Origin: Bugula neritina
Taxonomy: Eukaryota; Bryozoa; Gymnolaemata; Cheilostomatida; Bugulidae
Length of the DNA stretch: 60,000 nucleotides
Direction of reading: 5' to 3'
Assembly: GCA_964035545.1 (NCBI GenBank)
Contig: OZ037766.1
Span: 20,699,767 to 20,759,766 of the forward strand
A program made the position numbers and the translations under genes. The first letter of the stretch is position 1; each line of letters starts with the position of its first letter. The notes under the pieces were generated by a model that saw only the letters and a program-made list of their open reading frames with translations, was not told the origin of the DNA and made no database searches. Positions 1-14,100 of this stretch are shown piece by piece.

Positions 1-299
1 TGAAATTTATAGTAATTCTATATCAGTATCTTTAATTTACGTGATGCCTTAGCTGCAGTATTAAAGAACTTTGAAAGCTAATTATTGATTAAGTTAAATG
101 AGAAGTTTTACTCACTAAACTGTTGAATAGAGAATTTCAAATTTGTTTTAACACTCTATTATGTCAATTAAAACTTAATCAAAATAGCCTGCAACTATTT
201 TTGAAATGTTAGAAAAGTTTGACAAGCATGATGTGTGTACATGAAGAATAATAATAGAAAATAATACAGAATTCTAACCATGTGCATCAATCTTTTCAG

Positions 300-1634
300 A
301 TGATGGAGAAGATAAATATTGTACAGTACAATTAGATGGCGAAGAATCATTCCTAATATTTATGGACTCTGTAAGTTCTTAATATCAATCAATAGCATAT
401 AAATTATAACAAAAAAAGTGTGAGTAAGTTTTGGCAGCAAGCAGTGCAGGTGCCATGATAATAATTCACCATTAACTACACATTTCTTATTTCTGCACAA
501 ATTAAAGCATATTTTGTTTTTTCTCACCAACTCATCAACACCAAACTAAAGATTACTAGTTCAAATACGCACACACTTTTTACTCATATACATACTTGTT
601 AATTACAATAACCCATGTTCTTATTGCAGGATTATGACAAGACAACTTATGATCCCAGTCTAGCCAACGCCTACATTGTCGTATACTCCTGCACAGACAG
701 GGAGTCTTTCAAAGAAGCTCGAGGGCTTCTCAAAAATATCAGACATTTCGAAAAATCTAAAGCTATTATTCTCTGCGGCAACAAAAGTGATCTAGTCAGA
801 AAAAGAACAGTACTGCCAGAAGGTAAGGGCTCTAATGTCAAACTCTATATGAGCAGAAACAACTGTATTACAGAGAGATGCTTATAGATGAGCTAGAATT
901 GTTTGATGAGACAGTGTAACTGAAATTTTCGATAACTGCAACTGAAGTTAAAAATAGAGTGTATAACCAAGTTGCAACCAGCATAACTTGTATGAGCCTG
1001 CTACTAGGGGGATATATTAGGGGTTAATGCCTTTGACACTGCCACCATAACTTACCAATATTTAATAGCGGTATTCTCTTTTTAGACGAAGTTGAGCCTT
1101 TTAATTATGCACATAAGATGTTGTTAGTCGAGCAAAAACCCTATTAATTATAATATACGTGCAATTAATATTTCTGTAGCTCGTTCTGGTAAAAACGTTT
1201 TAATATCACTGTAAACCTACTTTAGAATGATTTTAAGAGTAGTAGTAGCAGCTAACATAATGCTAATTAATGAAAAGCTTGATTCAGTTTAGTTTTGGTA
1301 GTTCAATGACATGGATTAGCTATGCTAAACTAAGTATTTCTATGATCATATCGTATTTTGCAGTATGTTTAGTTTTCGATTGATCGTTTTTTTAGAAGGC
1401 AAGCAGTTGGCGAATGACTATGGAGCAAAATTTACTGAAACTTCCACAATGCTCAACCACAAAGTTGACAATCTGCTAGTTGGCATTTTATCTCAAATTA
1501 AAGAGCAATCTTTAAAAGGCATGAAGAAGCATAGCAAGGGTACCGGCTTTCGAAAATCAGTCAAAGGAATCGTTGGTAAAATTGTGCAGCGAGGTTCTGG
1601 GAAGAAAAACTCATCCTCAGCTCCATCAAGCTAA
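300..1634 (+). CDS. RGK-family small GTPase (RAD/GEM/REM-like), 3' part of gene
   Basis: Three exons join in frame: 300-370, 630-822 and 1396-1634 (stop TAA 1632-1634); upstream exons with the P-loop lie outside the window. The translation contains the RGK stretch LANAYIVVYSCTDRESF, a G4 motif (CGNKSDL) and a G5-like ETS in FTETSTMLNHKVDNLL. The position of the usual DxxG switch II motif reads MDSDYDK, i.e. it is degenerate as in RGK proteins. RGK proteins are membrane-associated GTPases that bind voltage-gated calcium-channel beta subunits and affect the cytoskeleton. After the G domain comes a basic tail (GMKKHSKGTGFRKSVKGIVG) resembling the calmodulin/phospholipid-binding tail, but it ends in Ser/Pro-rich residues without the conserved terminal Cys-containing RGK motif. 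Donors are GTAAGT and GTAAGG; acceptors are TTTTCAG, TTGCAG and TTTTTTAG. The family is secure; which RGK member is not. Confidence 0.85.
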
Positions 1635-1917
1635 TTGTCTGTTGCAAACTCTTTCAGCTTAATCTTTTTTCTACTTATATTTATGTACACACTTCAGCGA
1701 ATTTTAAAAGCTGTATAACATTTATTCGTATTATTTAGGAATTGCAATTAATTAATTTTTGTAAATATGTTTAGTAACTAAATTAACAGTTTTATTTATC
1801 TTTTAAATATTATAATATGATCTTATATTTGAACTGACACTAGCTTATTTATATTTATTTGAAGAATCAGAAAATTAAGTTCATGCCATGCAAGTTTCTT
1901 AATAACGATTTTGTATA

Positions 1918-1923
1918 AATAAA
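1918..1923 (+). promoter_or_regulatory. Probable polyadenylation signal of the RGK gene
   Basis: An AATAAA hexamer lies about 285 bp after the RGK stop codon in very A+T-rich DNA. It is a plausible 3' end signal, but such hexamers also occur by chance here. Confidence 0.4.
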
Positions 1924-4900
1924 ATGACATTAACTATAATGAAAAACTATTGTATTAGTTGAATACAAATTAAAAGAGAAAAACAGATTATTTGTCATTT
2001 AGTTGCAGCACTAAAAACTTCCAGTAGACCAAATTTTTTAAATCTTTGGTTAAACGAAATTTGCCTTCAACTATCTGATAAGCATCATTCATATTTTTCA
2101 AACATATTATTTGGTACAGAGTGTGCCAGCATGTTCTTGTAACATGAATTTGCAATAAAATTAAGAGCTTGTAAGAAACATACCCTTGTTGAAGTTACAG
2201 CTACATTGACAATAATTCGTCACAAAAAAATGCCCAAATCATCATAAATGCTATGACTATTTTCAAAAAATGAATAAGCTTTTAACACTTGAGGTATTCT
2301 GGTACTTAAATGATGTACATTCTCCCATATTGAACAAGATCACTAAATCTTATTAGCTCAAAAACTTAAAGTATCCCACTGCTAGGCTACTTAACACGTA
2401 CTGTCTATTTTAAGAATTCTTGTATTACACATCAACATAATTAAGTTTTCTTCCTAAAGCCATTCCTGTATCTGTTTGGTTTGTCTCTAAATATACTAAT
2501 ATTCAGCAAGTGCTAGAGACAGTGCTTCTCTATATAATTATATTAATAGAAGGGCAAACCATCTGCCAATTTATTTCCCTGGTAGTTGCTGTATAAGTAG
2601 GTCCATAACCCCTCTGTGAGAGGTAGGGGCAGTAATGAAGAAATTGAGAAAAGCATGTGTTCTAGATTAGATGTGTAGCAAAAGAATTATGTTCTTGCAA
2701 AAATTTCAGCCCGCGCCTTAAACCAAAATCTATAAAAAAGTTTGAAGAACTTGGGCTAGCTTAATTTCTCTTCTCTGCTTCTAAATGGAGGTCTCTGTAA
2801 GTCACTTGAACAGTTTCAATAATCTCAGAAGGCTGGCTACTGCTGCCTAGGGTTTAACATTGTATCACAGTGAATATGAAATATTTTTGAGGTATAAAAT
2901 GGTATTGTACTAGCAGTGGTTAGTAGAAGCATTAGTCCCATCATCTGTGAATTCTTCTCCTTAGAATGAAAAAAAACTTTTTTTATGGATACTTCATCAT
3001 GTATATTTTCCATCAAAGAGTTATAACAACCATATTTATGCAAGCTCACTACTGCAGCATTACTTTTTTGAATGTCTACTAGATGCTGCCATTTGTAATG
3101 GAGGTAAATTGTACCTACGTCAAATATTAGGCATGAATTGCACAGACTGTAATTCAAACTATAGAGACACTAAACACCTTTAGAATCAGCAGTGTATTGT
3201 CAACTTATATAAAGACTCTTTAGGCAACTTGTTGTGTCAAGATCAGGTCATATCATCATAGAAGTATGGAATGTTCAGCTATTTCTAGTTGGCAATGAGC
3301 CATATCCTGATACACCTACACTTTCTTCTTCCACAAACAGGATAAATATTATGTAGTGGGTGGCATCCATAAAAACATGACACACCTGAGTGCATTTGAC
3401 GGCCCATTCTAGAATGTGCCCTGCTAGCACGTTGTTTGTATCTGATCTGTATTGAATTTATAGTCACCCATCACTAAATCTAGAACTCCAATAAATTGTG
3501 AAGCTATGGAGCGCCCTTTAAAATTTTTCTGACTGTATAAATAACATGCCAAGCAGTGGCTATATAATAGAGAAATGAAGAGAAATATTACTCAACAAGT
3601 ATAATAAAAAGTCATATTGATTTCCAAGCTTTTTAAACTAGTGATACTTCCATTAAACTACATTTCTAAAAATCATACAGCCCCATTATGAAACACCATC
3701 AGTCTTGATCAATTTCATGTACGCAGGGCAGCCTGTACATAACTCAGTTTAAAGTAACTATTGAATATTCAGGACGACAATTTTGCACGTGTTGCTTTTT
3801 GTAAATCATGGGGGCTGAAACGTGAAGCTCACGTGTACAAGTGCAAGCGTGAGTCAGCCATTGGTGCGTAACATACATCCTGTTAGAAGGAATTATAGTG
3901 GTAGAAAGGCATGAGTTCAGAAGTTAAAAAGGGTTATAAAACATATAGACACATCCTTTCACCAGTTCGAAACTCTTACTCACTATGATAACATACTATT
4001 TGTGAAATATTAAGCATCAATTTTGACATTGCATAAATACGAAAATGGAGGTTGACGTTTTGTAACATTTTGTTGCTGTTGTATGCAGAATATATTTTTA
4101 CTTTACTCTTCAATCCATCAGAATGTAATATGAAAACATTATTTTGTGTCATGTCAATAAAAACATGAGTTTGCTTAAAATTGCTCTTCCGCTAAATTAA
4201 AGCCTGCCTATGCTGTAATGTTTTTGTGGGTATAAATAAGTGTGAAGTTTTATTTATACATGCTCACTATTATATATAGCGATGAGCGTAAGTATATTTT
4301 CTCTAGAAAGCAGTCAGCAGCCGTTAACAATTAGAATGTAACATAATTATAACTAAGTAACTTTTGACCAATGAGCAAACTCTATCAGATGTTCCACTAG
4401 TACTCAGCTGTCTGTCCATCAGTATTTCAGTTCTTGTTTTGGTGTTTTTAGTACAGTTTTGGTGACAACTGCATGTCGGCACATGCTGGTAACATCTCGT
4501 ATATTCTGGTAAATGCTGTTATATATTTATACATATGCATTGATTGTGCCTTGGTAAAACCTGCATTTTTATATCTAGACAAAGCTTTTGTGATATATGT
4601 TGGAGAGATTGGCAATTTTATCTTTATAGCCCTTTTATTCAAGTTTCTTAGCACCCTAATATTATGCCATGGTCCATTACAATATAGTTTCTTGCCACCA
4701 TCTAACCATAATGAATGTAGATAGACCCTTAGCTAAGACTGGATTCAGATAGGAAAATATAATATAAAGGAAGATCATCATCATCATATTTTCACTTGTA
4801 TTTTAAGCAATGATTAAGAAGTACAATTTTAGTGAAAATGTTGTGAAATGAAAGCACCAGTATCACCAGCTACATATACTAGCTGTTATGGACGTACCAT

Positions 4901-7900
4901 CTTTTGACTTTAGATTTTGTGTTGCAAGAGTTCTGTATATTATTAAATGAAAGCCTCACAAAATATTCTTCTTATTATGTGTAACCTTTCAGAAATGCAA
5001 GACTGTAAAAAGAAAACAAAACATAATGTTGCGCATAAAATAACTCATCAACTTGAAATATAGACATAGTAAAAATATGCATGCAACAAACAAATACATT
5101 AATGCCTGGGGGCATTGAAGCTATATAATAAATGCATAATATTACTATGCAAATAGTTCCTTTTAAAAATACAATTGTCCCACATTTGCATCGGGTTATG
5201 GGTGCTTTGGGATTAAGGGAGGGAGACAATGTTTCTTGGTGGAGACATTTATATAAGACTGTTGCTATATTTATATTAAACCACCCACTCCAGCATGTAT
5301 GCATATATTATAAATTATGTTATGCTATTTTTTCTCCTCCCAATATAAATGATACAGTGTTTAATTTACATGGGAAAAGCGAAAATGTTTATTCACTTGA
5401 TAATTGATTATAAAATATTGAAATAGATCTTCTAACCGCTGAAGTTTTATATGTATATTTATGAACTTATATTTGTAATATAGTCAATAATATGTATATT
5501 ACAATAAATCATGCCCTTTGACCAATTTTAAATACATAAATAAATAAATAAACATTGTGATAAATAAAATCTTTTAAATACATAAATAAACATTATGATA
5601 AAATATAAAATAGAAACCTAGAAATGAAAAGTTTAAAAAAATAATAGCCAAAGTTATAGAGCAGCTAAAAATTTGGATTTTGAGTAGCTTTTGAAATGTT
5701 ATATGATTTATTTTATAGGATTATTAGAGGTTCTTATACGCTGTGTAATATAAAGACAACTAAAGGATAAAGGCTCACGGTCAGGGCAGAAAAACAAATA
5801 CAGTGATTAATGGGTTAAATTCATTGACCCGTTTGAAACGCAAAAATAGATTGTTGAGTTGGATTATTATAAATCACAGAACTCTTTCAAGCATGAAAAT
5901 CTTCATTTGTACGCTTGTGCGTAGGTGTTACAAGACGCAAATGTGTAAAAATATTGACAATCACATTATTGAATAAAAGCTGTTGCAGTAGAAAATAGAT
6001 TTACTTTTATTGAGTTACATTCAAGTGAATTAGATGACATTCTGACCTCATCACATAGCTTTGTCTTCTATTCAGTTGGTGAAGTGCACCATAAGTACCT
6101 TGTTTTTGTTCACGTGAAGCAAATGTTTTAGCTGTTACGGCAGCGGCATCAACAACACTGTGGGTGACTCAGGGGACAAGCACTCGTGGCAGCTTGTTTC
6201 ACTGAATGAGTGATTGCAAACAACGCTTAGGTCTTAGTATCATTCAAACGTTAGAACTTAAACAGAGACATAAAATTAATATATACGTACTGCCAAAAAT
6301 TAGCCAATATTAAATTATGAGTCAGACTAAACTGCTAATTATATTTATAAGTTGTCCACAATTGGTTCAAAATTTATTTTAAAGTTTCTACTCATAGCAC
6401 CAGACTACTCTATGATTAACATGGACCTGCTGCATGTAATATTTTGTGCCTAAATCTGCCGATCAGAAAGTAAAACCAAGACGCAGTTTTTGAAGTTGTC
6501 AGTTAATAAACTAATACATGGCTATATAAGAATTGTGTTTTTTTTATTTTATAGATAATAAAGAGTTACAAATACTGCTTGGAGGTTGACATATCTAACA
6601 ACATTGGGAACTCAACATTTTGGCATGCATGGCAATCTTTAAACAATGTTTAAAACATAAAAAACATTTAGATAAATTGACAACCTATTAGTCATACTAA
6701 TCGCTGCTGGTATCTACTTCAAGTTGGCAGACTGCCGTGTATTTTATACCTGAACTTGAGTATTTTTTACACCTCGTGGAAAAAAACGTGACATGCACGG
6801 TTGCCTTGCAGTAACACATATTTTTATAATTACATGGTATAATACAAAGCAGTCCTAATATAAGCTTGCAACGCTACAATTATAAGGGTGGATGACATGT
6901 TATAATAAGTGAATGCCACATAACTCATCAATTTGGCTGTAATTTTTGTTCCTCTTACTTGACCAGCATAAAGATGACAAAATTCATTATTATATCATTA
7001 GAAGTCAACTTAAGCCATTATACTTACTTATGAACCATTTGCTCATATAAAAATGTGTTAGGAAAGACTTATTGGCCATATTGTACTGGCTACACTAACT
7101 GTTGTTATTCCAAGTCTAAAAGCAATATTTTTGCCCTCCCAGCTATAATTTCACGTTTATGTGGTTTAATACAGCTTATATGAAATTGCGGCCTCATTGC
7201 CTCTTAAAAAGACTTTGCCATAAATTTGATTGATGCAGTATATGTAACATTTTAAGTTGACCATATTTGTTCATCTTTGTACATTTGAGTCTTGGTGCAA
7301 CTGCATCAGCCATTAGCCAATGGCCAGTGTTTATTATAAGAATGCACCAATCTAGCACTTCATATGATAGCTTCCTTTGCGCAAGTAAAACAGCTTTAGA
7401 AAAAGTTTTATTTACATGCACTTACTTTTTAGTACATACTCTCATTGTTATTAGCTAGTTGGATATGCCACAGGGGTTTATATACTCCACAGAACTAAAT
7501 GTAGTAAATATACAATTACTGAGCCTTTTGCCTTGTGAGTAAAAGTATGATGAGAGTACAGCTAGTATCTGTTACGTAGTACACACCATATTATATTACC
7601 TGCATGCAGTGGTGTGTGCTATTGTGAGAAAAATTATGAGAGCAAAAATTTAGGTGTTGCCTAATACTTATACAATAAACATCTTTATCTCAATTCCTAG
7701 AAAAAGCTTATCATATACTATATGTCCTCTAATAAATTTGAATTAATAACACAACAGGCTAAAGCAGCCTTTATGATTGCTTCAAATTTTGATTAAAACC
7801 AAAATTTAAGACAAGTGATGTGAGTAACCTTGACCTTCACATTAAGTTAAGCATTTATCTATGCTACGACCTTATATACAAGCTTTACATGTGAAAATTG

Positions 7901-9140
7901 AAAAACACTTCTATAGAAAGGTCATGAGTTTTTAACTTCTTTTGTGAAAGAGTAACAGAGGTGAATAAATGTTCTTTCATTTATTCGTCAACAAAACAAA
8001 TAATTTTGTATATTGCTTAAGATGTTACTGAAACAGATTCAGCCGTTAGTCACTATTATAGCTATATTATTTCTAAACATGTCATGAGCTAAGCTCAAGG
8101 TTGTTTTGACACAAGAAAAGGAACCCAAAGTCTATATCACTGCTTGATACACCTGCTAAATCTCCATTCTGGGCACCTATAGAGGTCTAGTAAAATGTCC
8201 ATATCTCTTTCTCAATTACAACAAAACAAAGTAATTTACATTATGATTTTATTGTACTGTGATTGCAGGGCGTTGAATATCCTACAATATCGTAATTTAT
8301 TGCTGATCACTGTCGGAGTTGAGCATAACTTGAATGCTTTAAGATAATTGTTGAGCACCTCACTAGCAAGGTAAATTATAAATACTCTAGAAGTTTAAAG
8401 CTGGAATAATGTGGAAAGATTTTGATCACCTCTACCCAATTAGTTTAAAGGATAAAATGTGTCATTTGGTATTTTCCACAAGGATATTCGGATACTATGG
8501 AATAACATAATACTATTAAGTTACTACTATATTCATTGCTGTGGATGACTCCATTGTAATATTTATTGCGTAAATGCACATAAATTAGTTGTGACATAAG
8601 CTGGCTCTTACGCTTGAGATCAGAGAGAATTTTATAAATATATAAAATATTACGCTTATTGGCATGATGGGAGGAGTTTTTAAAGTTTTATACAAAACTA
8701 TTCTTGCATGACTACTACTACTATTCCATAAACTGCAAGCTGGGCAATTTACTTAACTTGAAAAACCTTAAGTCATATCAGATTATATAAATTCTATAAA
8801 TTTATAATGAAAGCAGAAAATCTTACCCCTGTTTAAAGATAACCTGTTTCATACTTTATATTAACTTGCATATAGGAGCCTTTTTACTGATGTGTTGGCT
8901 CAATGTGCCCTACAGTTAGTAGATAAAAGCAATATTTGGCATTGCATAACCTTATTTTGTAGACATCTACAATCACCAAATTGGTCAATCAAATTACCAT
9001 GCCAAATATTGCATGGTACAATTATTCAAGTATTTTTATATACTTTGTTATTATAATTATGTTGCAGGAGAAGTTTTTGTGACTGTCTATTTTGTTTGTG
9101 TTTCATGAATATTTGCTTATATGCATACATGTGAACTTGC
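1924..9140. other. Intergenic DNA without a recognised gene
   Basis: About 7.2 kb, A+T-rich. Short open frames (around 2.8-3.5, 4.4-4.7, 5.0-5.4 and 7.2-7.5 kb) overlap on opposite strands, lack splice context and resemble no family I know. The only structured item seen is the dispersed repeat at 2600-2790. Confidence 0.6.
2600..2790 (+). repeat. Decayed copy of a dispersed repeat shared with 50.7-51.1 kb
   Basis: This stretch aligns over about 150 bp with the reverse complement of 50740-50930. Shared blocks include GAAATTGAGAAAAGC, TGTGTTCTAGAT, TTATGTTCT and the end block CTTAATTTCTC followed by CTAAATGGAG. In this copy the reading frame is broken by stops, while the other copy is open to a shared TAA. 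It is likely the 3' end of an unidentified transposable element. Confidence 0.6.
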
Positions 9141-9368
9141 TACTACTACCACTACTACTACTACTACCACCACTACTACTACCACTATCACTACCACTAC
9201 TACCCCTACCAATACTACTACTACCACCACTACCACTACTACTACCACTACTACTACCATTACCACTACTACCACCACTACCACTACCACTACTACCACT
9301 CCTACTACCACTACTACCACCACTACCGCTACTACTACCACTACCACTACTACCACCACTACTACTAC
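9141..9368. repeat. (ACT/ACC)n trinucleotide array
   Basis: About 228 bp of almost pure ACT and ACC triplets with a few interruptions (ATC, CCT, AAT, GCT). Apparent Thr-, Val- and Leu-rich open frames here are artefacts of the array. Confidence 0.95.
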
Positions 9369-11163
9369 ATTACTGCTTAAAATTGGGGCTCTCAAAATCT
9401 AAAACAGACTAAAGCATGCAGGCTTGCAGTTGCTGTCTGTTCTAGTCGTTTGCTATTATTTTTGGCATCTCTCCATATGTATTACTATAAATAGCAGCAA
9501 AATTAACAATTCTTTCAAGCAGCTATGTTTGAACATGTGTCTTGGAATTTAGTAAACAAATGCAAATTATATATGCAGACCTACTTATTTCAACAGCTTA
9601 TAAGCATGGTGGGGATTATTACCAATTAAAATGTAAGGTTTGCCATGTGGAAGGGATGATGACGTAAAAATAATTGTAGAGCAGACAGCATCAAGTTTCT
9701 CTTCAACTGATTGTTTGAGTTACACTCAAAGTCGTTTGTAAATCAGTGAACGAGCTACTTATTGTAAGAGCCTAACAAACATGAATCTAGACAAATTGCA
9801 CAAATATTACAATAACAAAAGATTATGCTGCAAAACATCCTCGAAATAACAAGGACTATAACAGGAGTCTTGCGTAAACTGGAGTAACCATTCAAGCTTC
9901 ACTAGATTCTGGGCTATTGCTTGCTACACATAAGTTGATTATAGATTCCTAAAGATACTAACTAACCATGCAAAAATGTTTAGAAACCTGAGTCTAAATC
10001 CTTAGAAAGCTTTAACTGGTGACCAAAAATCTAAAATTTAGTAAACTCAATATTTTGCTTTGAGCTATAACGTAATTGCTCATCTTTTTGAACACTAGTC
10101 AACAACTTAAAGCCCACCACATGGTAACAATGCTGCCTGTCTCTGTTTGCTCACATGTTTTTCAATGTTTCTAATTTATTTAAAAACAAGCCAAGGACAT
10201 TGACACTACAAAATAGCTGGCTTCCAGACAACTAGTATTTTGAGAAACTATTACGTATATTTATAAATACTTGCCACACAACAAATTAAAATAATATTGA
10301 AACTGCATTTAGTGAAAGCACATGTGTTGCCAGAGCATGTGGGAATATGCAGTCTCTCTCAAAGCGGCTAGCATACAAACATGTTGCTATAGCAACAGTA
10401 ATTTATCTTGTTCAAGTCAATCACACTGCGTCATTACACAAAGCACTGCCCAAAAACACAGACGGTTTATTTATAATTTTACATTACAAAATGCCAATTT
10501 TTTTCAATATTTATAGTACTACTATACAAGAATTGATGGTAAATAATATTTGATGATATTTTTGACCCCAATATTGAGTTTGACTGAATACAGAGCTAAT
10601 TGAGATATAATATACAGCTTCTATGAAGCATAACATTGTTTGCTTACTAAACTCTAAAAATTATTTCTAAAAATAGCAGTCTAAAGCAAAGAGTATATAT
10701 AATAAAATATAGGCAAAATTTATTTAACCATCATTTCTAAATATAGCACAAGCAACTTTTGATAAAACAAATGTAAATGTAAATGTATATTTAGAACAAT
10801 TATATATTATAAAATTAATAGAGTTGGCCTTTTCAAATTAAAAAGCTATATCAAATACTACAGAAGGACTGTGTAAAATAATTGTTTCAGCAACGATCAT
10901 GATGCCTAACTATATGAAATACTTAGTGTACTGCAATAAGTAAAAATACGTAACCTAAAGCAAGAAAATCGTTTGTATAAAAGTTAATAGGAAAGCATGT
11001 GTATAAAAATGAATAAGAAAACACAGCCAATGCATAGCACCAATGGCCTCATCTACTTCACACAACTAAGAAGCACTAGTGATAAGTCAGCTGATTTCTG
11101 CAAGCAGGCAGCGAGAAGTTTCACCTGGAGATTTCACACATTCTTCGGAGAAGGCAGCAGTCA
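9369..11163. other. Intergenic DNA downstream of SLC25A21 copy A
   Basis: No gene recognised. A TTTATT at 10719-10724 (AATAAA on the minus strand), about 440 bp after the copy A stop, could be its poly(A) signal. Short open frames at 10.3-10.55 kb overlap each other in two frames and carry no recognisable motif. Confidence 0.5.
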
Positions 11164-14100
11164 CTAGCAAATCATCTTGAGGTAGTCGAACACATGTTCA
11201 AATACTATGAACATTATCGCACCCCCTGCAACCATAAAGCATCTCAAATAGCTCTAACAAACCTCAAATTTATTATGTTCGGTGCTTATGCTATTTAAAA
11301 ATACTTGCATAGAGTGCACGTTTTAGAAGCTACCAACAGAGAAAACTACAGTTGCTAGGTACAGTAGCTGTAAGTGTACACATTGGTGCATCTTTATTAC
11401 ATAACTACTCAGATAAAACATATGAGGTTTTTGGAGCAATAGCATTATATATGTGGTAGAGAGAGGGGACAACTGCTAGCTTAAATCATTTAAAACACAG
11501 TTTGTGTAAGCAATGTTACCAAATTTTTTATAACCTTAAATATCAACGCAAGACAAAAGCAGAGATCGCGAAACACCCCAAAATACATATACACTTTCTT
11601 GCCATAACAAACTGTATTACTTATTATTTTTATTGTTTCAAAGCTATGAAGCACAAAAGTTTCACAATTTATATATTTTTGTTCCACTTTTACACGAAGC
11701 AAATTTTCAGATATGTACATAATCAGAACTAGACAGTTTTACATTTATTAGTAAAAATATCCTGATAATTACTAAATTTTCTCTACATAAACACTTATGT
11801 TTACTACTACTATTTGACAAAGTCCTCCAGACATCAGAGGCTGAACCATAAACAATATTTCATGTAGCAGAATAACAAACATTACGTCATTTAATATTAT
11901 GTAGAGCAGGCAAGTTGTATATTAACCTGGGCCAAGTCTCATGATCTTTGGTACTAGACCTTTATAGAGTGCCAAATATCTAAAACGAGAAGTGATGTGA
12001 TGATAGACAAGATAAATATTATGTTCATGTGAACGATAGAGCAATAAAAACACCTGCCATTACATAAAATAAACAAGTAGTCTAATTATAATTCTTATAT
12101 TAGTATAAGACAGCAATAACAAGTACGTATAGCAATCTGGCTGCTTTACTGGTTATATACTGAGAATTTACACTGACTTCCTGTTTGACCCTGAGGCTAA
12201 CTCTCAAATTATAGCCTTAGGCATAAATATTATCACACGCTATGGGACAGTCTAGCATTTAGTTTGTCACAGATCAAGCACACCTTTGAGCCCCCTTACT
12301 ACTCCTCCAGCTCTTGGGCTTCCCTGGCCTCTCAAATCCTTCAGAGTACTACCACCACATTACACTAATGGCCAAAATAGCTTGCAAAATATTTGCCCTT
12401 ACTGGGATTCAAACCACCGACCTCCGGTCTTGCAAGCTGGCAAGCTAACCTTTAAACCACATGGGCTACTGAATACTCTCAACACTATTGCAACCTTTAT
12501 ATTTAAAAAAAGTCCAAATTTAAGGAAGCTTCCTGAACATAAATATATGATATGAATATATAGCAATGCTATGTTAGCTGCAACCTCAGCCAATTTAGAG
12601 CTTGACGTACAACTAGTAGTTTGAGTACAACCAGCAGACAAAATAAAGTCAACCGTAAGCGAAAAGACCTTGACATTTCGCCTGATCTTGAATCAAATGT
12701 TAATTGGAATATATCGTTGGAATGAGCTATAGTCTACATGGTGATGTAGGACAGTATTGCCAGAGCACACATTAGCCTGTGATCAACTCTTTGTATAAAT
12801 ACAACATTTAGAGACTTAGGAATTTTAGGTATCCATTAGTTCCACCTCTTCCTAGCTACTTTGCTGTTGGAAGACAGTGAATGATGCAAAACATAACCCA
12901 AGATAGCTTTTCTCTTTTCTATTTACTATCAAATAGAGATTATTGCCAACTTTTCTTGCATTCCCAGATGTTTTACATCCTGACTTTATACTTTCCTTTC
13001 ACTTTTTGAACAATAAAAAGATGCAATAGTAGGCTGAAATGTTGAACCAGGGTATCCTGTACAGTCAGTACTAGCTGGTGTGTATCTCCCTATAGTCTAT
13101 ACTCTATAGTCTATTTGGGACTACGTGATATGCAGACTATATGCTTGCTTGCAGTCACCATAAGAAATACAGTCTGTACAGTAATACTGCAGGAAACTCT
13201 ATAGGGCGACATTGGGTGAATTTTCGAGTGCAAAACCGTAAATTCGCTGCAGGAGTTACCTGTCATATACAAGACGAGAACAAATCTATTGTATTTGCCT
13301 ATGTTATAAATGTGTTTCCCCTGTTATAAATTATTTTAATTTAAACTTTTACTCGCTACTCTACAGAATTCATTGGAATAAAATCACAAATCTGAAATTC
13401 AAAAAATGGGCTCGATGAATAGTATTCAGGCAATGAGATCACAGCTGTATAAACTTTTAGCAACCAGTGAGAAAATAAGCTTCATGCGGCCCTATGCTAA
13501 AGTGGCACATGTAGAATTTTCAGAAAAACCATAATTACTTTCGTTGTCAAGTTCTAAACAGCTGAAAATTTTAATAATACTCATTTATGGTACTTTTGAA
13601 AAAATGTCAAAACCCGTTGACTTAACCATTTAAATTCCTAAAGACAAACAATTAATGTTCAACAGACTTTCATGAAACATTAAGCAAACAAGTTTATTGT
13701 ATGATACACACCCCTCCTCTTTGACTACAAGTTTGATGGTCTGCACTGTAGACTTGTACTTTATACTATTTGGTTCAGGTTGGGGTCCCTGGATACGACT
13801 CTTTGCTACATCCCAAGGAATATTGCACACTGAGGCTAAGCTTCCGGCAATAAAACCCAACAAAAGACGAAAAGGAATGCTCAATGTCTCCTAAAAATAA
13901 AATATTCCCAGTATTTATCTCAGCAACTTAAAATTAGTTGATTTTTAACTAAACATTATAATTCATTGGTCTAATAATCCACCATGCACAAAGTAATCTT
14001 TCTAAATTTTACTGAAAAATAAATTATGAGTTTTAAAAGTATGCCAGCAAGTAAACCACACATATGTACTCAGCAAACAAGCACAGTTATTATACACATG

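Noticed and set aside
4975-5407. Opposed open frames of 109 and 91 codons
   Set aside because: They overlap on opposite strands with no family resemblance or splice context.
9092-9412. Three overlapping open frames rich in Leu, Thr and Val
   Set aside because: They are translations of the ACT/ACC triplet array on both strands.
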